From: an uncultured Bacteroidales bacterium
GTDB taxonomy: Bacteria > Bacteroidota > Bacteroidia > Bacteroidales > FEN-979
Length of the DNA stretch: 33,876 bases
Direction of reading: 5' to 3'
Assembly (NCBI GenBank): GCA_903885595.1
Contig: CAISJJ010000411.1
Coordinates: 1 to 33,876, forward strand
Shown: positions 24,033 through 32,242 of the stretch, one piece after another
How the letters are laid out: each line of letters begins with the position of its first letter
Position numbering within the stretch: the stretch's first letter is position 1
Translations under genes and position numbers: made by a program
The notes under the pieces: model-generated
What the model was told of the DNA's origin: nothing
The model's input: only the letters and a program-made list of their open reading frames with translations
Database searches by the model: none

Positions 24033-24596
24033 TTAATGGTAAAAAGCAATTACCTTAGTTTGATCCCGGCATTCCTTTAAAAGTGATGAAATGCTCTTTT
24101 TCAGCAATGGATGAACCATGCCGGGAGCAATTTCATTAAGCGGAATGAGGGTGAAGTTGCGCTCATGCAACCTGGGGTGCGGAACCATAAGGTCATCAGT
24201 AAATACAAGCTTATCTCCGTAAAAAAGGATATCAAGGTCGATGGTTCGGCCCTGATAATGAAATTCAGTGTCTTGATTGTCAGGATTCATTTGAGCTGGT
24301 CTTTCAGGAGGAGGCTGGATACTGCAACCGCAAGCGCTGAATGGCCTTATTCTGCCAAGTTTTGTCTCAATGGTGAGTAAATGCTCCAACAATTCATTTG
24401 GATGAAGGTTTGTTTCAATTTCAATTACCTGGTTAAGGAAGGAAATTGGGTCATCGAATCCCCAGGGTGCAGTTTCGTAAACACTTGATTTTTTAAGGAT
24501 GATTCCAGCAAATTCAGATATCATTTGGAACGCACGGTCCAGATATTCCATGCGATCTCCGCGGTTACTGCCAAGTAAGACAAACACCTCTCTCAT
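24033..24596 (-). CDS. folK: HPPK: 6-hydroxymethyl-dihydropterin pyrophosphokinase
   Basis: A 187-residue enzyme that transfers pyrophosphate from ATP to 6-hydroxymethyl-7,8-dihydropterin in folate synthesis. FVLLGSNRGDR near the N-terminus, VYETAPWG, FLNQVIEIET and RTIDLDILFYGD, then PHPRLHERNFTLIPL, are diagnostic. Between LGRIR and RTIDLDIL, normally a few residues, lies an insert of about 30 residues rich in Pro, Cys and Asn (PFSACGCSIQPPPER...), so the protein is longer than the usual 160. I start it at ATG 24596; a GTG at 24602 overlaps the upstream stop and would add two residues. It sits five bases after the glucosaminidase gene. Confidence 0.93.
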   Translation of the reverse strand: MREVFVLLGSNRGDRMEYLDRAFQMISEFAGIILKKSSVYETAPWGFDDPISFLNQVIEIETNLHPNELLEHLLTIETKLGRIRPFSACGCSIQPPPERPAQMNPDNQDTEFHYQGRTIDLDILFYGDKLVFTDDLMVPHPRLHERNFTLIPLNEIAPGMVHPLLKKSISSLLKECRDQTKVIAFYH

Positions 24597-24601
24597 CAAC
24601 A

Positions 24602-25381
24602 CTATTTTGAATACAGGATATTAAGCAAGTTACCAATCTTATCACCGTAATTGAGGTCGGCAGCCCATTTACCGGTGAGATCATGGATGGTGACCACGGA
24701 ACCACGTTTTACATTTTCAAATCGTTTATCGACAACCGGTGATTTTACCGGATCAAGGCTTGCATAGGCTTTAAGATGCTGAATGTGAGCGCGGACACCT
24801 TCGTCAACCGAGATAAACCGATCGCCTTCCGACCAGGAATTGACAGCACCCAGTCCGCAAAAATTATTTTGATAACGGCTTACTGATCCATTAAACCGCA
24901 AAAATCCAGTTTCTAGACACATCTGGCATACAGCCACATCGTGATTCACCCCTTCACGGCGGCATTCTGCGATATATGTCCTGATAAGCCGGCTCACATA
25001 ACCTGAATCAAGGTCCTTATTGTGGGCAAGCATGAACCGGACTAATTTGCCGGAGGCTTTTCCTCCGAAATCCATAATCAGCAAAGATGGAAATGTTCGG
25101 TGCCGTGATGATACCGTGGAAGCGGAGCCAGGTTTCCGTGAATAAGTTTTAGGTTTTGAAGACTTGGTAGAAGGTTTCAGATTTCCGGGTACTGTTTTCG
25201 AGGTTTTATTATCAGCTTTTCGGGCCATCACCTCCGTTTTCCGGATGATCAAATCCGCCTTTCTGAGAATATCATCGGTTTTTCCAGATGATTTGTCCTT
25301 CCTACCTTCATTCCCATCAGAAAATCCTGAGATGAATAGAAACATCAAAAAATAAAAAATATAAAGCCGTTTTTTCACCAT
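24602..25381 (-). CDS. Exported glucosaminidase-domain protein (peptidoglycan hydrolase)
   Basis: A 259-residue secreted protein. Residues 1-20 are a signal peptide (KKRLYIFYFLMFLFISGF). A basic linker (about 24-97) contains three seven-residue repeats, ILRKADL, IIRKTEV and MARKADN (38-58). The catalytic part, about 112-259, is an LytG/FlgJ-type N-acetylglucosaminidase domain: VSRLIRTYIAECRREGVN, then CQMCLETGFLRF with the likely acid E157, NNFCGLGA and DEGVRAHIQHLKAY. It cleaves glycan strands in the periplasm. No SPOR or LysM anchor is seen; the basic linker may bind the wall. It is the first gene of the folK operon. Confidence 0.85.
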   Translation of the reverse strand: MVKKRLYIFYFLMFLFISGFSDGNEGRKDKSSGKTDDILRKADLIIRKTEVMARKADNKTSKTVPGNLKPSTKSSKPKTYSRKPGSASTVSSRHRTFPSLLIMDFGGKASGKLVRFMLAHNKDLDSGYVSRLIRTYIAECRREGVNHDVAVCQMCLETGFLRFNGSVSRYQNNFCGLGAVNSWSEGDRFISVDEGVRAHIQHLKAYASLDPVKSPVVDKRFENVKRGSVVTIHDLTGKWAADLNYGDKIGNLLNILYSK

Positions 25382-25530
25382 CCGGTTTGGGAATATTCAA
25401 AAAGCAATGATACAAAAATCATACGTATTTCTATACGCTATATTGCATTGTTATGCACAAACTGATGTTAATCCTGACTTAGGATGGCTGATTGTTGTAA
25501 CGATGGCAGAGGGCATGCGTCTAAATTTAT

Positions 25531-25538
25531 TACATTTG
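25531..25538 (+). promoter_or_regulatory. -7 promoter element for sppA (TACATTTG)
   Basis: TACATTTG matches TAnnTTTG, 40 bases upstream of the sppA ATG; no good -33 is found. Confidence 0.4.
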
Positions 25539-25578
25539 TGATTCGAACTGACCCATTTTAATCAATCAAAAATAACCT

Positions 25579-27339
25579 ATGAAACAGTTTTTTAAATTCA
25601 TGTTTGCCAGCATGCTGGGAACATTCCTGCTTATCGCTCTTGTTACTTTAATCAGTATCGGCATTATTGCAGCAATTGTTGCAACTGCATCATCAGAGGA
25701 AACAGTGATTACGCCAAACACCTTGCTCCATGTTAAGCTTAATAAAGAGATTGCCGACCGAAGTTCGAAAACAAAGTTCATAATGGGCTATGCCGGTCCC
25801 GAAAAAACAACCGGGCTCAATGATTTGCTCAATAATCTTAAAAAGGCAAAGGAAGATGATAACATTGCCGGGATTTATCTCGACCTGAGCGACATTCCTG
25901 CCGGGATTTCCACGCTCGATGAAATCCGCGACGGGCTGATCAGCTTCAAGACCTCGGGTAAATTCATCTGGGCTTATAGCGAAGGTTATACACAAAAATC
26001 ATATTACCTTGCTACAGCAGCTGATAAAATTTATCTGAACCCACAGGGAATAGTAGATTTCAAGGGGCTCGCCTCCGAAATGGTCTTCCTGAAGGGCATG
26101 CTCGAAAAACTGGATATTAAAATGCAGATCATCCGGCATGGGAAATTCAAAGCAGCCACAGAGCCGCTGTTCCTTGATAAAATGAGTCCTGAAAATCGCA
26201 GGCAGATAACCGAATTGATAGGCAGTATCTGGAATAAAATGCTTAACGGCATTGTTGAAACCCGCAAAATCGGCAAGGAAGATCTCAACAGGATTGCTGA
26301 CAGTCTTAAAATAGGCACAGCAGAAGATGCCCTGAAATACAAATTTGTCGACCAACTGGTATATAAGGATGAACTTCTTTCTTTGCTTAAGTCGCAACTG
26401 AAAATTGATGAAAAAAAGAAAATCCAGTATGTGACAATGGATAATTATACCAGCGTTGCAGATTCCAGAAAACAATCGACAGCAAGTAATAAAATTGCTG
26501 TAATCTATGCCAGCGGGTCAATCGCAGGTGGAGAGGGTGACGATCAAAGTATCGGTTCTGATCGCATTTCAAAGGCAATTCGGAAGGCGCGTGAAGACGA
26601 AAAGGTTCGGGCCATCGTTTTTCGCATCAATTCGGGTGGAGGAAGTGCACTGGCCAGTGATATAATCTGGCGTGAAGTTGATCTTGCCCGGAAAGTTAAA
26701 CCTGTTGTGGCTTCTTTCGGTGATGTAGCTGCCAGCGGGGGATATTATATTGCATGTGCTGCCACAAAAATCCTGGCCGATCCAACCTGCATTACCGGAT
26801 CGATTGGCGTTTTCGGGGTAATCCCAAACATGGAAGGGCTTTTCAATAAGAAACTTGGCATTACATTCGATTGGGCCATGACCAATAAGAATGGAGATTA
26901 TATCCCTGTAATGAAACCATTGTCACCTTACCAGACCTTACTGATTCAGCGTGATGTGGACCACATTTATGATGTCTTTACCAGAAAGGTTGCTGATGGA
27001 CGTAAACTGACCAAAGCCAGGGTTGACAGTATTGGACAAGGCCGTGTATGGAGTGGAAGTGACGCAAAAAAGATCGGGCTTATCGATGATTTCGGCGGAC
27101 TGACCAAAGCAATTGAACTTGCAGCGGAACTTTCCAAAACCAAGGATTACAGGCTCATTTCGCTTCCGGAACAAAAAGAGTGGTTTGAGGAATTGATTGA
27201 ACAGATTACCGGCAGCGATCCATCAGCTAAACTGAAAGAAACTCTAGGCGCTGATTACCGGTATTACCAGTATTATAAGGAAATTCGGGAAATGAAAGGT
27301 GTCCAGGCCCGTATGCTGATGAATATCAGTATTAATTAA
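25579..27339 (+). CDS. sppA: Signal peptide peptidase SppA, 67K type
   Basis: A 586-residue membrane-anchored serine protease that degrades cleaved signal peptides. The N-terminal segment FASMLGTFLLIALVTLISIG is a membrane anchor, with the bulk in the periplasm. It has the duplicated ClpP-like fold of the long form: the N-terminal half supplies the catalytic lysine K191 in GKFKAATEP, and the C-terminal half the nucleophile S386 in AASGGYYIA, matching the K209/S409 arrangement of E. coli. GRVWSGSDAKKIGLIDDFGG near the C-terminus is conserved. It is divergent from the glucosaminidase-folK-kinase operon, and its stop codon overlaps a heptamer array. Confidence 0.95.
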   Translation: MKQFFKFMFASMLGTFLLIALVTLISIGIIAAIVATASSEETVITPNTLLHVKLNKEIADRSSKTKFIMGYAGPEKTTGLNDLLNNLKKAKEDDNIAGIYLDLSDIPAGISTLDEIRDGLISFKTSGKFIWAYSEGYTQKSYYLATAADKIYLNPQGIVDFKGLASEMVFLKGMLEKLDIKMQIIRHGKFKAATEPLFLDKMSPENRRQITELIGSIWNKMLNGIVETRKIGKEDLNRIADSLKIGTAEDALKYKFVDQLVYKDELLSLLKSQLKIDEKKKIQYVTMDNYTSVADSRKQSTASNKIAVIYASGSIAGGEGDDQSIGSDRISKAIRKAREDEKVRAIVFRINSGGGSALASDIIWREVDLARKVKPVVASFGDVAASGGYYIACAATKILADPTCITGSIGVFGVIPNMEGLFNKKLGITFDWAMTNKNGDYIPVMKPLSPYQTLLIQRDVDHIYDVFTRKVADGRKLTKARVDSIGQGRVWSGSDAKKIGLIDDFGGLTKAIELAAELSKTKDYRLISLPEQKEWFEELIEQITGSDPSAKLKETLGADYRYYQYYKEIREMKGVQARMLMNISIN

Positions 27340-27412
27340 AAATTACGAATTAAAAATAACAACCTATAAATTTCCGGACTTAATCGTAATTATTAATTTT
27401 GAATTTCTAATT
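27334..27412. repeat. Two inverted heptamer arrays filling the sppA / DHOD-like gap
   Basis: Left units AATTAAA, AATTACG, AATTAAA (27334-27354) face right units CGTAATT, ATTAATT, TTGAATT, TCTAATT (27385-27412). The arms are complementary (ATTAAxAATTACGA against its inverse), so an imperfect AT-rich hairpin can form between two convergent genes, a plausible bidirectional terminator made from heptamers. Confidence 0.6.
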
Positions 27413-28425
27413 TACCTCATGGGATATTTCTTGAAAATTTCTTCGCTTTTCATCAGGATATCAATATACTGTGCCCTCCTGTAGGAAAAGGGATCTTTCT
27501 GGTTTTTCCTGGATAGTTTGCCGCGGAAAGCATCTATTGAATCATATTTCTTGAGCTCCATCCAGCGGTCTAGTTCTTCAAGTATTTTTGTGATTTGCCC
27601 GATTCCGTTCTTATACACAGTACTAACAACCTGAACTGTGTCGGCGCCAGCCAGGATCATCTTGGCAGCATCCTTACCAGTAAATATACCTGTGTTGGCA
27701 CATAAGGAACCCCTGATTTCGCCAAAAAGCAGACCAATATACCGTAATGACAACCGATTATCTTCTTCATGGCTCAGGTTGTAAGGAAAATGGTGCTCTT
27801 CAGTTTCAAGGTCTATATCGGGCTGAAACATACGATTAAACAACACAAATCCATCAACTCCTGCATAGTACATGTTTTGTATCACCATCAGGGTGTTGGT
27901 ATAGAAAGGGCTCAGTTTTACACTCACGGGAATTTTAATACTTTTCTTCACTTCGCTCACCACATCAAGCTGTTCATTTACGATGGCCTTTCCTTCACGC
28001 TTGAAATCTCCCGGAACTGAATAAAAATTGAGTTCGAGTGCATTGATCCCGGTATTTTCGAGTTGCCTCGCATATTCCACCCATGTTTCATCGAAGGTAC
28101 AGTTCAAACTGGCAATAACAGGAATGTTCACCGCGTTTACGACCTTTTTCAGGTGACTCAGGTGTTCGCGCGGCCCGGCATGATCAATATCAGGAAAGAG
28201 ACTGATCATTTCCGCGTGACGTTCGTTGTATTGGTTAAGTTCTTCGTTAAGCTGCAGTCGTTCCAACTCGATCTGCTCTTCAAAAAGGGTCTTATAAACT
28301 ATAGCTGCCGCACCGGCATCCTCCATCTTTTTACAATTGTCCACATCTGTAACCAGGTTGCTTGCTCCCACAATGACAGGGTTCTTCAGATTGAGCCCCA
28401 TATAACGTGTTGATAAATTTGCCAT
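27412..28425 (-). CDS. Dihydroorotate dehydrogenase-like flavoprotein
   Basis: A 337-residue TIM-barrel protein of the class 1 PyrD superfamily. MGLNLKNPVIVGASNL at the N-terminus, VIASLNCTF, PVSVKLSPFYTN and the C-terminal phosphate-binding FTGKDAAKMILAGADTVQVVS support an FMN-binding barrel. Where true class 1 enzymes have LNxSCPN, this protein has LELNFYSVPG, so orotate-contact asparagines are missing and a pyrimidine role is doubtful. The gene sits directly downstream of nifJ on the same strand, an arrangement common in anaerobic Bacteroidota, which hints at a ferredoxin- or PFOR-linked redox role. A -7 element (plus-strand CAAATATA, 28459-28466) allows separate transcription. Confidence 0.82.
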   Translation of the reverse strand: MANLSTRYMGLNLKNPVIVGASNLVTDVDNCKKMEDAGAAAIVYKTLFEEQIELERLQLNEELNQYNERHAEMISLFPDIDHAGPREHLSHLKKVVNAVNIPVIASLNCTFDETWVEYARQLENTGINALELNFYSVPGDFKREGKAIVNEQLDVVSEVKKSIKIPVSVKLSPFYTNTLMVIQNMYYAGVDGFVLFNRMFQPDIDLETEEHHFPYNLSHEEDNRLSLRYIGLLFGEIRGSLCANTGIFTGKDAAKMILAGADTVQVVSTVYKNGIGQITKILEELDRWMELKKYDSIDAFRGKLSRKNQKDPFSYRRAQYIDILMKSEEIFKKYPMR

Positions 28426-28501
28426 GATAGTTTCTTTTAGTAATTCAAAATATTTCTACAAATATATATCTTTCATTGAAATAATCAGATGCGGAACAAC
28501 A

Positions 28502-28556
28502 GATACGAGACAAGCGATCAGGGATACGGGATCAAAAAAAACCAGATCCCGTATCC
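28502..28556. repeat. Degenerate heptamers ending in a 12-bp perfect inverted repeat after nifJ
   Basis: Period-7 units GATACGA, GACAAGC, GATCAGG, GATACGG, GATCAAA (28502-28536) lead into a hairpin: GGATACGGGATC (28522-28533) pairs perfectly with GATCCCGTATCC (28545-28556), 11-base A-rich loop. It lies 12 bases past the nifJ stop on the minus strand and may end that transcript, though no T run follows. Confidence 0.75.
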
Positions 28557-28567
28557 TGTTTCAGAAC

Positions 28568-31500
28568 CTACTTTTCGTATGTCATTGTAGCCAACCGTTT
28601 ATAGTGGCTATATCTCCATTTTGCGTTCTCTTCGGCAGCCTTGAATAATTCTTCGGCTTCGTCGGGGAACATTTTCTTAAGCGAGGAATAACGCACTTCA
28701 CTGGAGAGAAAATCCTGGAAACCGCTCCATTCCGGTTCTTTCGAATCGAGGGTGAAGGGGTTTTTCCCTTCATTGCCATTTAGTGGGTTGTAGCGATACA
28801 ATTGCCAGTAACCAGTGGCAACAGCGCGATCCATCTCCTCCTCAGCTTTGCCCATACCCAGTTTTAATCCGTGATTGATGCACGGTGAATAGGCAATGAT
28901 GAGGGAAGGGCCATTATATGATTCAGCCTCTTTCACAGCCCGGAACAACTGGCTGTTGTTGGCGCCCATCGAAACCTGCGCAACATATACATAACCGTAG
29001 GTCATGGCCATGGCTCCCAGATCTTTTTTACGAACCTTTTTCCCGGATGCAGCAAATTTGGCAACAGCACCCACAGGTGTTGATTTGGATGATTGTCCTC
29101 CTGTGTTGGAATAAACCTCTGTATCGAGTACAAGAATGTTTACATCTTCTCCGGATGCGATAACATGATCAAGGCCACCATAACCGATATCATAAGCCCA
29201 ACCGTCGCCCCCGATGATCCAGATTGATTTTTTAATAAGATATTGCCTCAGGTTCAGGAGTTCTTTGGAGAGTTCATTGTTTTCCTTTGTCAACAATGGA
29301 ATCAGCGCTACTGCAGCTTTTTTTGAAGCTTCAGCATTGTACATGCCATCAATCCAGGCTTTCATCGCATCGAGCGTGGCGGGATTCATGAAATTTTCCT
29401 TGATGGCAACACGCATTTTATCGGCCATCCGTTTACGGAGCTGGGTTATGGCAACTGCCATTCCATATCCATATTCGGCATTGTCTTCAAAAAGTGAATT
29501 GGCCCATGCCGGTCCTTGTCCATCAACGTTTGGACGATATGGTGTAAAGGGGGCAGTACCACCATAAATAGAAGAACAACCTGTGGCATTGGAGATCATC
29601 ATGCGTTCACCATATAACTGGGTAAGTAATTTAATATAGGGTGTTTCACCGCAACCGGCGCAAGCTCCTGAAAATTCGAACAGTGGCTGGGCAAACTGGC
29701 TGTTTTTAAAAGTTTTGAAACGATCGATCACATTGGTTTTGTAAGAAACCTTACTGATATTATAGTCCCAGTTGGAGGTTTCCGGCATCTGACTACCCAA
29801 CGTCTGGAATACAAGCGCTTTTGTTTTCGCCGGACATACATCCGCGCAATTACCACAGCCCGTGCAATCGAGCGGTGAAACCTGGATACGGAATTCCATT
29901 CCGGCAAGTTCCTTGCCTACAGCCTTCAAGGTAATCATACCATCCGGGGCATTTTGCTTTTCAGCTTCGTTCAGAAGGAAAGGACGGATAGCTGCGTGAG
30001 GGCATACATAAGCACACTGGTTACACTGAATACAGTTCTCGGAGATCCATTCAGGAACATTCACGGCGATACCACGTTTTTCGAGTTGGGTAGTCCCGTT
30101 GGGGAATGTTCCATCCTCTCTTCCAATAAAAGCACTCACAGGAATATCGTCTCCGTTCATCGCGCTTACCGGATCAAAAATCTGGCGGACAAATGCATCC
30201 TTGTCCCCGGCATTGGCCGGTTTGATGATGATTCCTGACCATTCGGCAGGTATTTCAATTTTTGTCAATTCACCACCGCGATCGATGGCGGCGTAATTCA
30301 TGTTTACGATATCTTCGCCCTTGCGCCCATAGGTTTTGTAAATTGCTTTCTTCATATCAGCAACCGTTTTTTCATAAGGGATCACATTTGAAACCTTGAA
30401 AAATGCGCTTTGCATGATTGAGTTGGTGCGGTTGCCTAAGCCTATTTCCTCGGCAATCTTGGTGGCATCAATGATATAGAAATTAATTTTATGATCAGCC
30501 AGGTATTTCTTCATGTGATCGGGAAGACGCCGTTTGGTCTCTTCGGCATCCCATATGGAATTGAGCAGGAAAGTTCCACCATCTTTCAATCCTTTGAGCA
30601 TATCATATTTCTCAAGGTAGGCAGGGACGTGACATGCTACGAAATCGGGAGTGATTACCAGATAGGGTGAGCGGATGGGACTATCGCCAAAACGTAGATG
30701 CGACACCGTAATCCCGCCCGATTTCTTCGAGTCATAGGCGAAATAGGCCTGTGCATATTTATCGGTGCTGTCGCCAATGATTTTGATTGAGTTTTTATTA
30801 GCGCCCACGGTACCATCGGAACCAATCCCGTAAAACTTGGCTGAATAGGTGCCCTTTGGTGCAATGTCCATTTCAGGTATCAGCGGCAGCGAATGGAAGG
30901 TAACATCGTCGACGATACCCACAGTAAAATGATTCTTCGGCTCCTTTGCCTTGAGGTTATCATATACCGTTATGATTTGTGAAGGGGTAGTGTCCTTTGA
31001 ACTGAGTCCGTAACGACCTGCGATGATCATCGGGCGGCTTTCAGCATCGTAAAACATATCACGTATATCAAGGTACAATGGATCGCCATTGGCACCTGGT
31101 TCCTTCGTGCGGTCGAGCACGCAGATCCGTTTGACACTTTTGGGAAGCACATTGAAGAAATACTTTGCTGAAAAAGGCCGGTAAAGGTGCACGGAGATCA
31201 ACCCAACCTTTTCCCCCTTGGCCATTAGGTAATCAATCACCTCCTTAGTAGTATCGGTGATGGAACCCATCGCTACGATAATGTTTTCGGCTTCAGGATG
31301 TCCATAAAACATAAAAGGGTGATATACGCGTCCGGTCATCCTGGTGATCTCCTGCATGTAAGCATCAACCACATCGGGAACGGGCTCATAAAAACGGTTC
31401 ACCGCCTCTTTTGCCTGGAAAAACATATCAGGATTCTGAGCAGTTCCACGGGTAACAGGATGCTCGGGATTGAGCGCCCGGTCACGGAATTCCTGTAAAG

Positions 31501-32101
31501 CCTTCATGTCGAGTAATTTCATCATGTCGTCATTCTCGAACATCTCGATCTTCTGTATTTCATGGGATGTACGAAACCCATCAAAAAAATGTAGAAATGG
31601 AATTCGTGATTTGATAGCCGCAAGATGGGCAATCCCGGCAAGGTCCATAACCTCCTGAACTGAACCCGAGGCCAGCATGGCAAAACCTGTTTGGCGGGTG
31701 GCGTAAACATCACCATGATCGCCAAAGATGGAAAGAGCATGTGCGGCCACTGTACGCGCGCTTACGTGGAAAACGGCAGGAAGTAGTTCTCCGGCGAGTT
31801 TGTACATATTGGGAATCATCAACAACAATCCCTGTGATGCAGTGAAGGTTGAAGTGAGAGCGCCGGCCTGCAAAGAACCGTGGAGCGTGCCGGCTGCTCC
31901 GGCTTCCGATTGCATTTCCACAACTTTTACCTCTTCCCCAAAGAGGTTTTTACGACCATGCGCAGACCATTCATCTACATTCTCGGCCATGTTTGAAGAG
32001 GGTGTAATCGGATAGATTGCGGCAACCTCGCTGAACATATAGGCCATATGTGCAGCTGCCTGGTTTCCATCACACGAAAGAAATTTTTTTGATTTGTTCA
32101 T
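28568..32101 (-). CDS. nifJ: Pyruvate:ferredoxin (flavodoxin) oxidoreductase
   Basis: An 1177-residue single-chain PFOR that converts pyruvate and CoA to acetyl-CoA and CO2 with reduced ferredoxin. The N-terminal pyrimidine domain begins CDGNQAAAHMAYMFSEVAAIYPITPSS. Two [4Fe-4S] motifs follow: CIQCNQCAYVCP near 688 and CTGCGNCADVCPAK near 744. The C-terminal TPP-binding part has ACAGCGETPY and GDGWAYDIGYGGLDHV near 963, then EVYSNTGGQSSKSTP. Length and order are those of the homodimeric bacterial enzyme. PFOR and AOR in one window share the ferredoxin pool. Its promoter is divergent from mutS2, and the DHOD-like gene follows. Confidence 0.97.
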   Translation of the reverse strand: MNKSKKFLSCDGNQAAAHMAYMFSEVAAIYPITPSSNMAENVDEWSAHGRKNLFGEEVKVVEMQSEAGAAGTLHGSLQAGALTSTFTASQGLLLMIPNMYKLAGELLPAVFHVSARTVAAHALSIFGDHGDVYATRQTGFAMLASGSVQEVMDLAGIAHLAAIKSRIPFLHFFDGFRTSHEIQKIEMFENDDMMKLLDMKALQEFRDRALNPEHPVTRGTAQNPDMFFQAKEAVNRFYEPVPDVVDAYMQEITRMTGRVYHPFMFYGHPEAENIIVAMGSITDTTKEVIDYLMAKGEKVGLISVHLYRPFSAKYFFNVLPKSVKRICVLDRTKEPGANGDPLYLDIRDMFYDAESRPMIIAGRYGLSSKDTTPSQIITVYDNLKAKEPKNHFTVGIVDDVTFHSLPLIPEMDIAPKGTYSAKFYGIGSDGTVGANKNSIKIIGDSTDKYAQAYFAYDSKKSGGITVSHLRFGDSPIRSPYLVITPDFVACHVPAYLEKYDMLKGLKDGGTFLLNSIWDAEETKRRLPDHMKKYLADHKINFYIIDATKIAEEIGLGNRTNSIMQSAFFKVSNVIPYEKTVADMKKAIYKTYGRKGEDIVNMNYAAIDRGGELTKIEIPAEWSGIIIKPANAGDKDAFVRQIFDPVSAMNGDDIPVSAFIGREDGTFPNGTTQLEKRGIAVNVPEWISENCIQCNQCAYVCPHAAIRPFLLNEAEKQNAPDGMITLKAVGKELAGMEFRIQVSPLDCTGCGNCADVCPAKTKALVFQTLGSQMPETSNWDYNISKVSYKTNVIDRFKTFKNSQFAQPLFEFSGACAGCGETPYIKLLTQLYGERMMISNATGCSSIYGGTAPFTPYRPNVDGQGPAWANSLFEDNAEYGYGMAVAITQLRKRMADKMRVAIKENFMNPATLDAMKAWIDGMYNAEASKKAAVALIPLLTKENNELSKELLNLRQYLIKKSIWIIGGDGWAYDIGYGGLDHVIASGEDVNILVLDTEVYSNTGGQSSKSTPVGAVAKFAASGKKVRKKDLGAMAMTYGYVYVAQVSMGANNSQLFRAVKEAESYNGPSLIIAYSPCINHGLKLGMGKAEEEMDRAVATGYWQLYRYNPLNGNEGKNPFTLDSKEPEWSGFQDFLSSEVRYSSLKKMFPDEAEELFKAAEENAKWRYSHYKRLATMTYEK

Positions 32102-32156
32102 AATATATTGATTTTTAAAAACTTAGTTCCTTGATTGTGAATCTGCTAACAGACGG

Positions 32157-32188
32157 CAAAAGTACACAATTCAAATCAAAATGCCAAG
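32157..32188 (-). promoter_or_regulatory. Promoter for nifJ (minus strand)
   Basis: On the minus strand, CTTG (32188-32185, three of four -33 matches), 20 bases, then TACTTTTG (32164-32157). The leader to the nifJ ATG is about 50 bases. Confidence 0.5.
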
Positions 32189-32203
32189 GGTTATTATGGT
32201 TAT

Positions 32204-32235
32204 TTCGGTTGATTCCCCGATTTTTTCTAATTTTG
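32204..32235 (+). promoter_or_regulatory. Promoter for mutS2 (TTCG-N20-TAATTTTG), nearly leaderless
   Basis: TTCG (32204-32207) and TAATTTTG (32228-32235), 20 bases apart. Only seven bases separate the -7 element from the mutS2 ATG at 32243, so the mRNA would start at or within a few bases of the start codon. Confidence 0.5.
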
Positions 32236-32242
32236 CGCAGGT

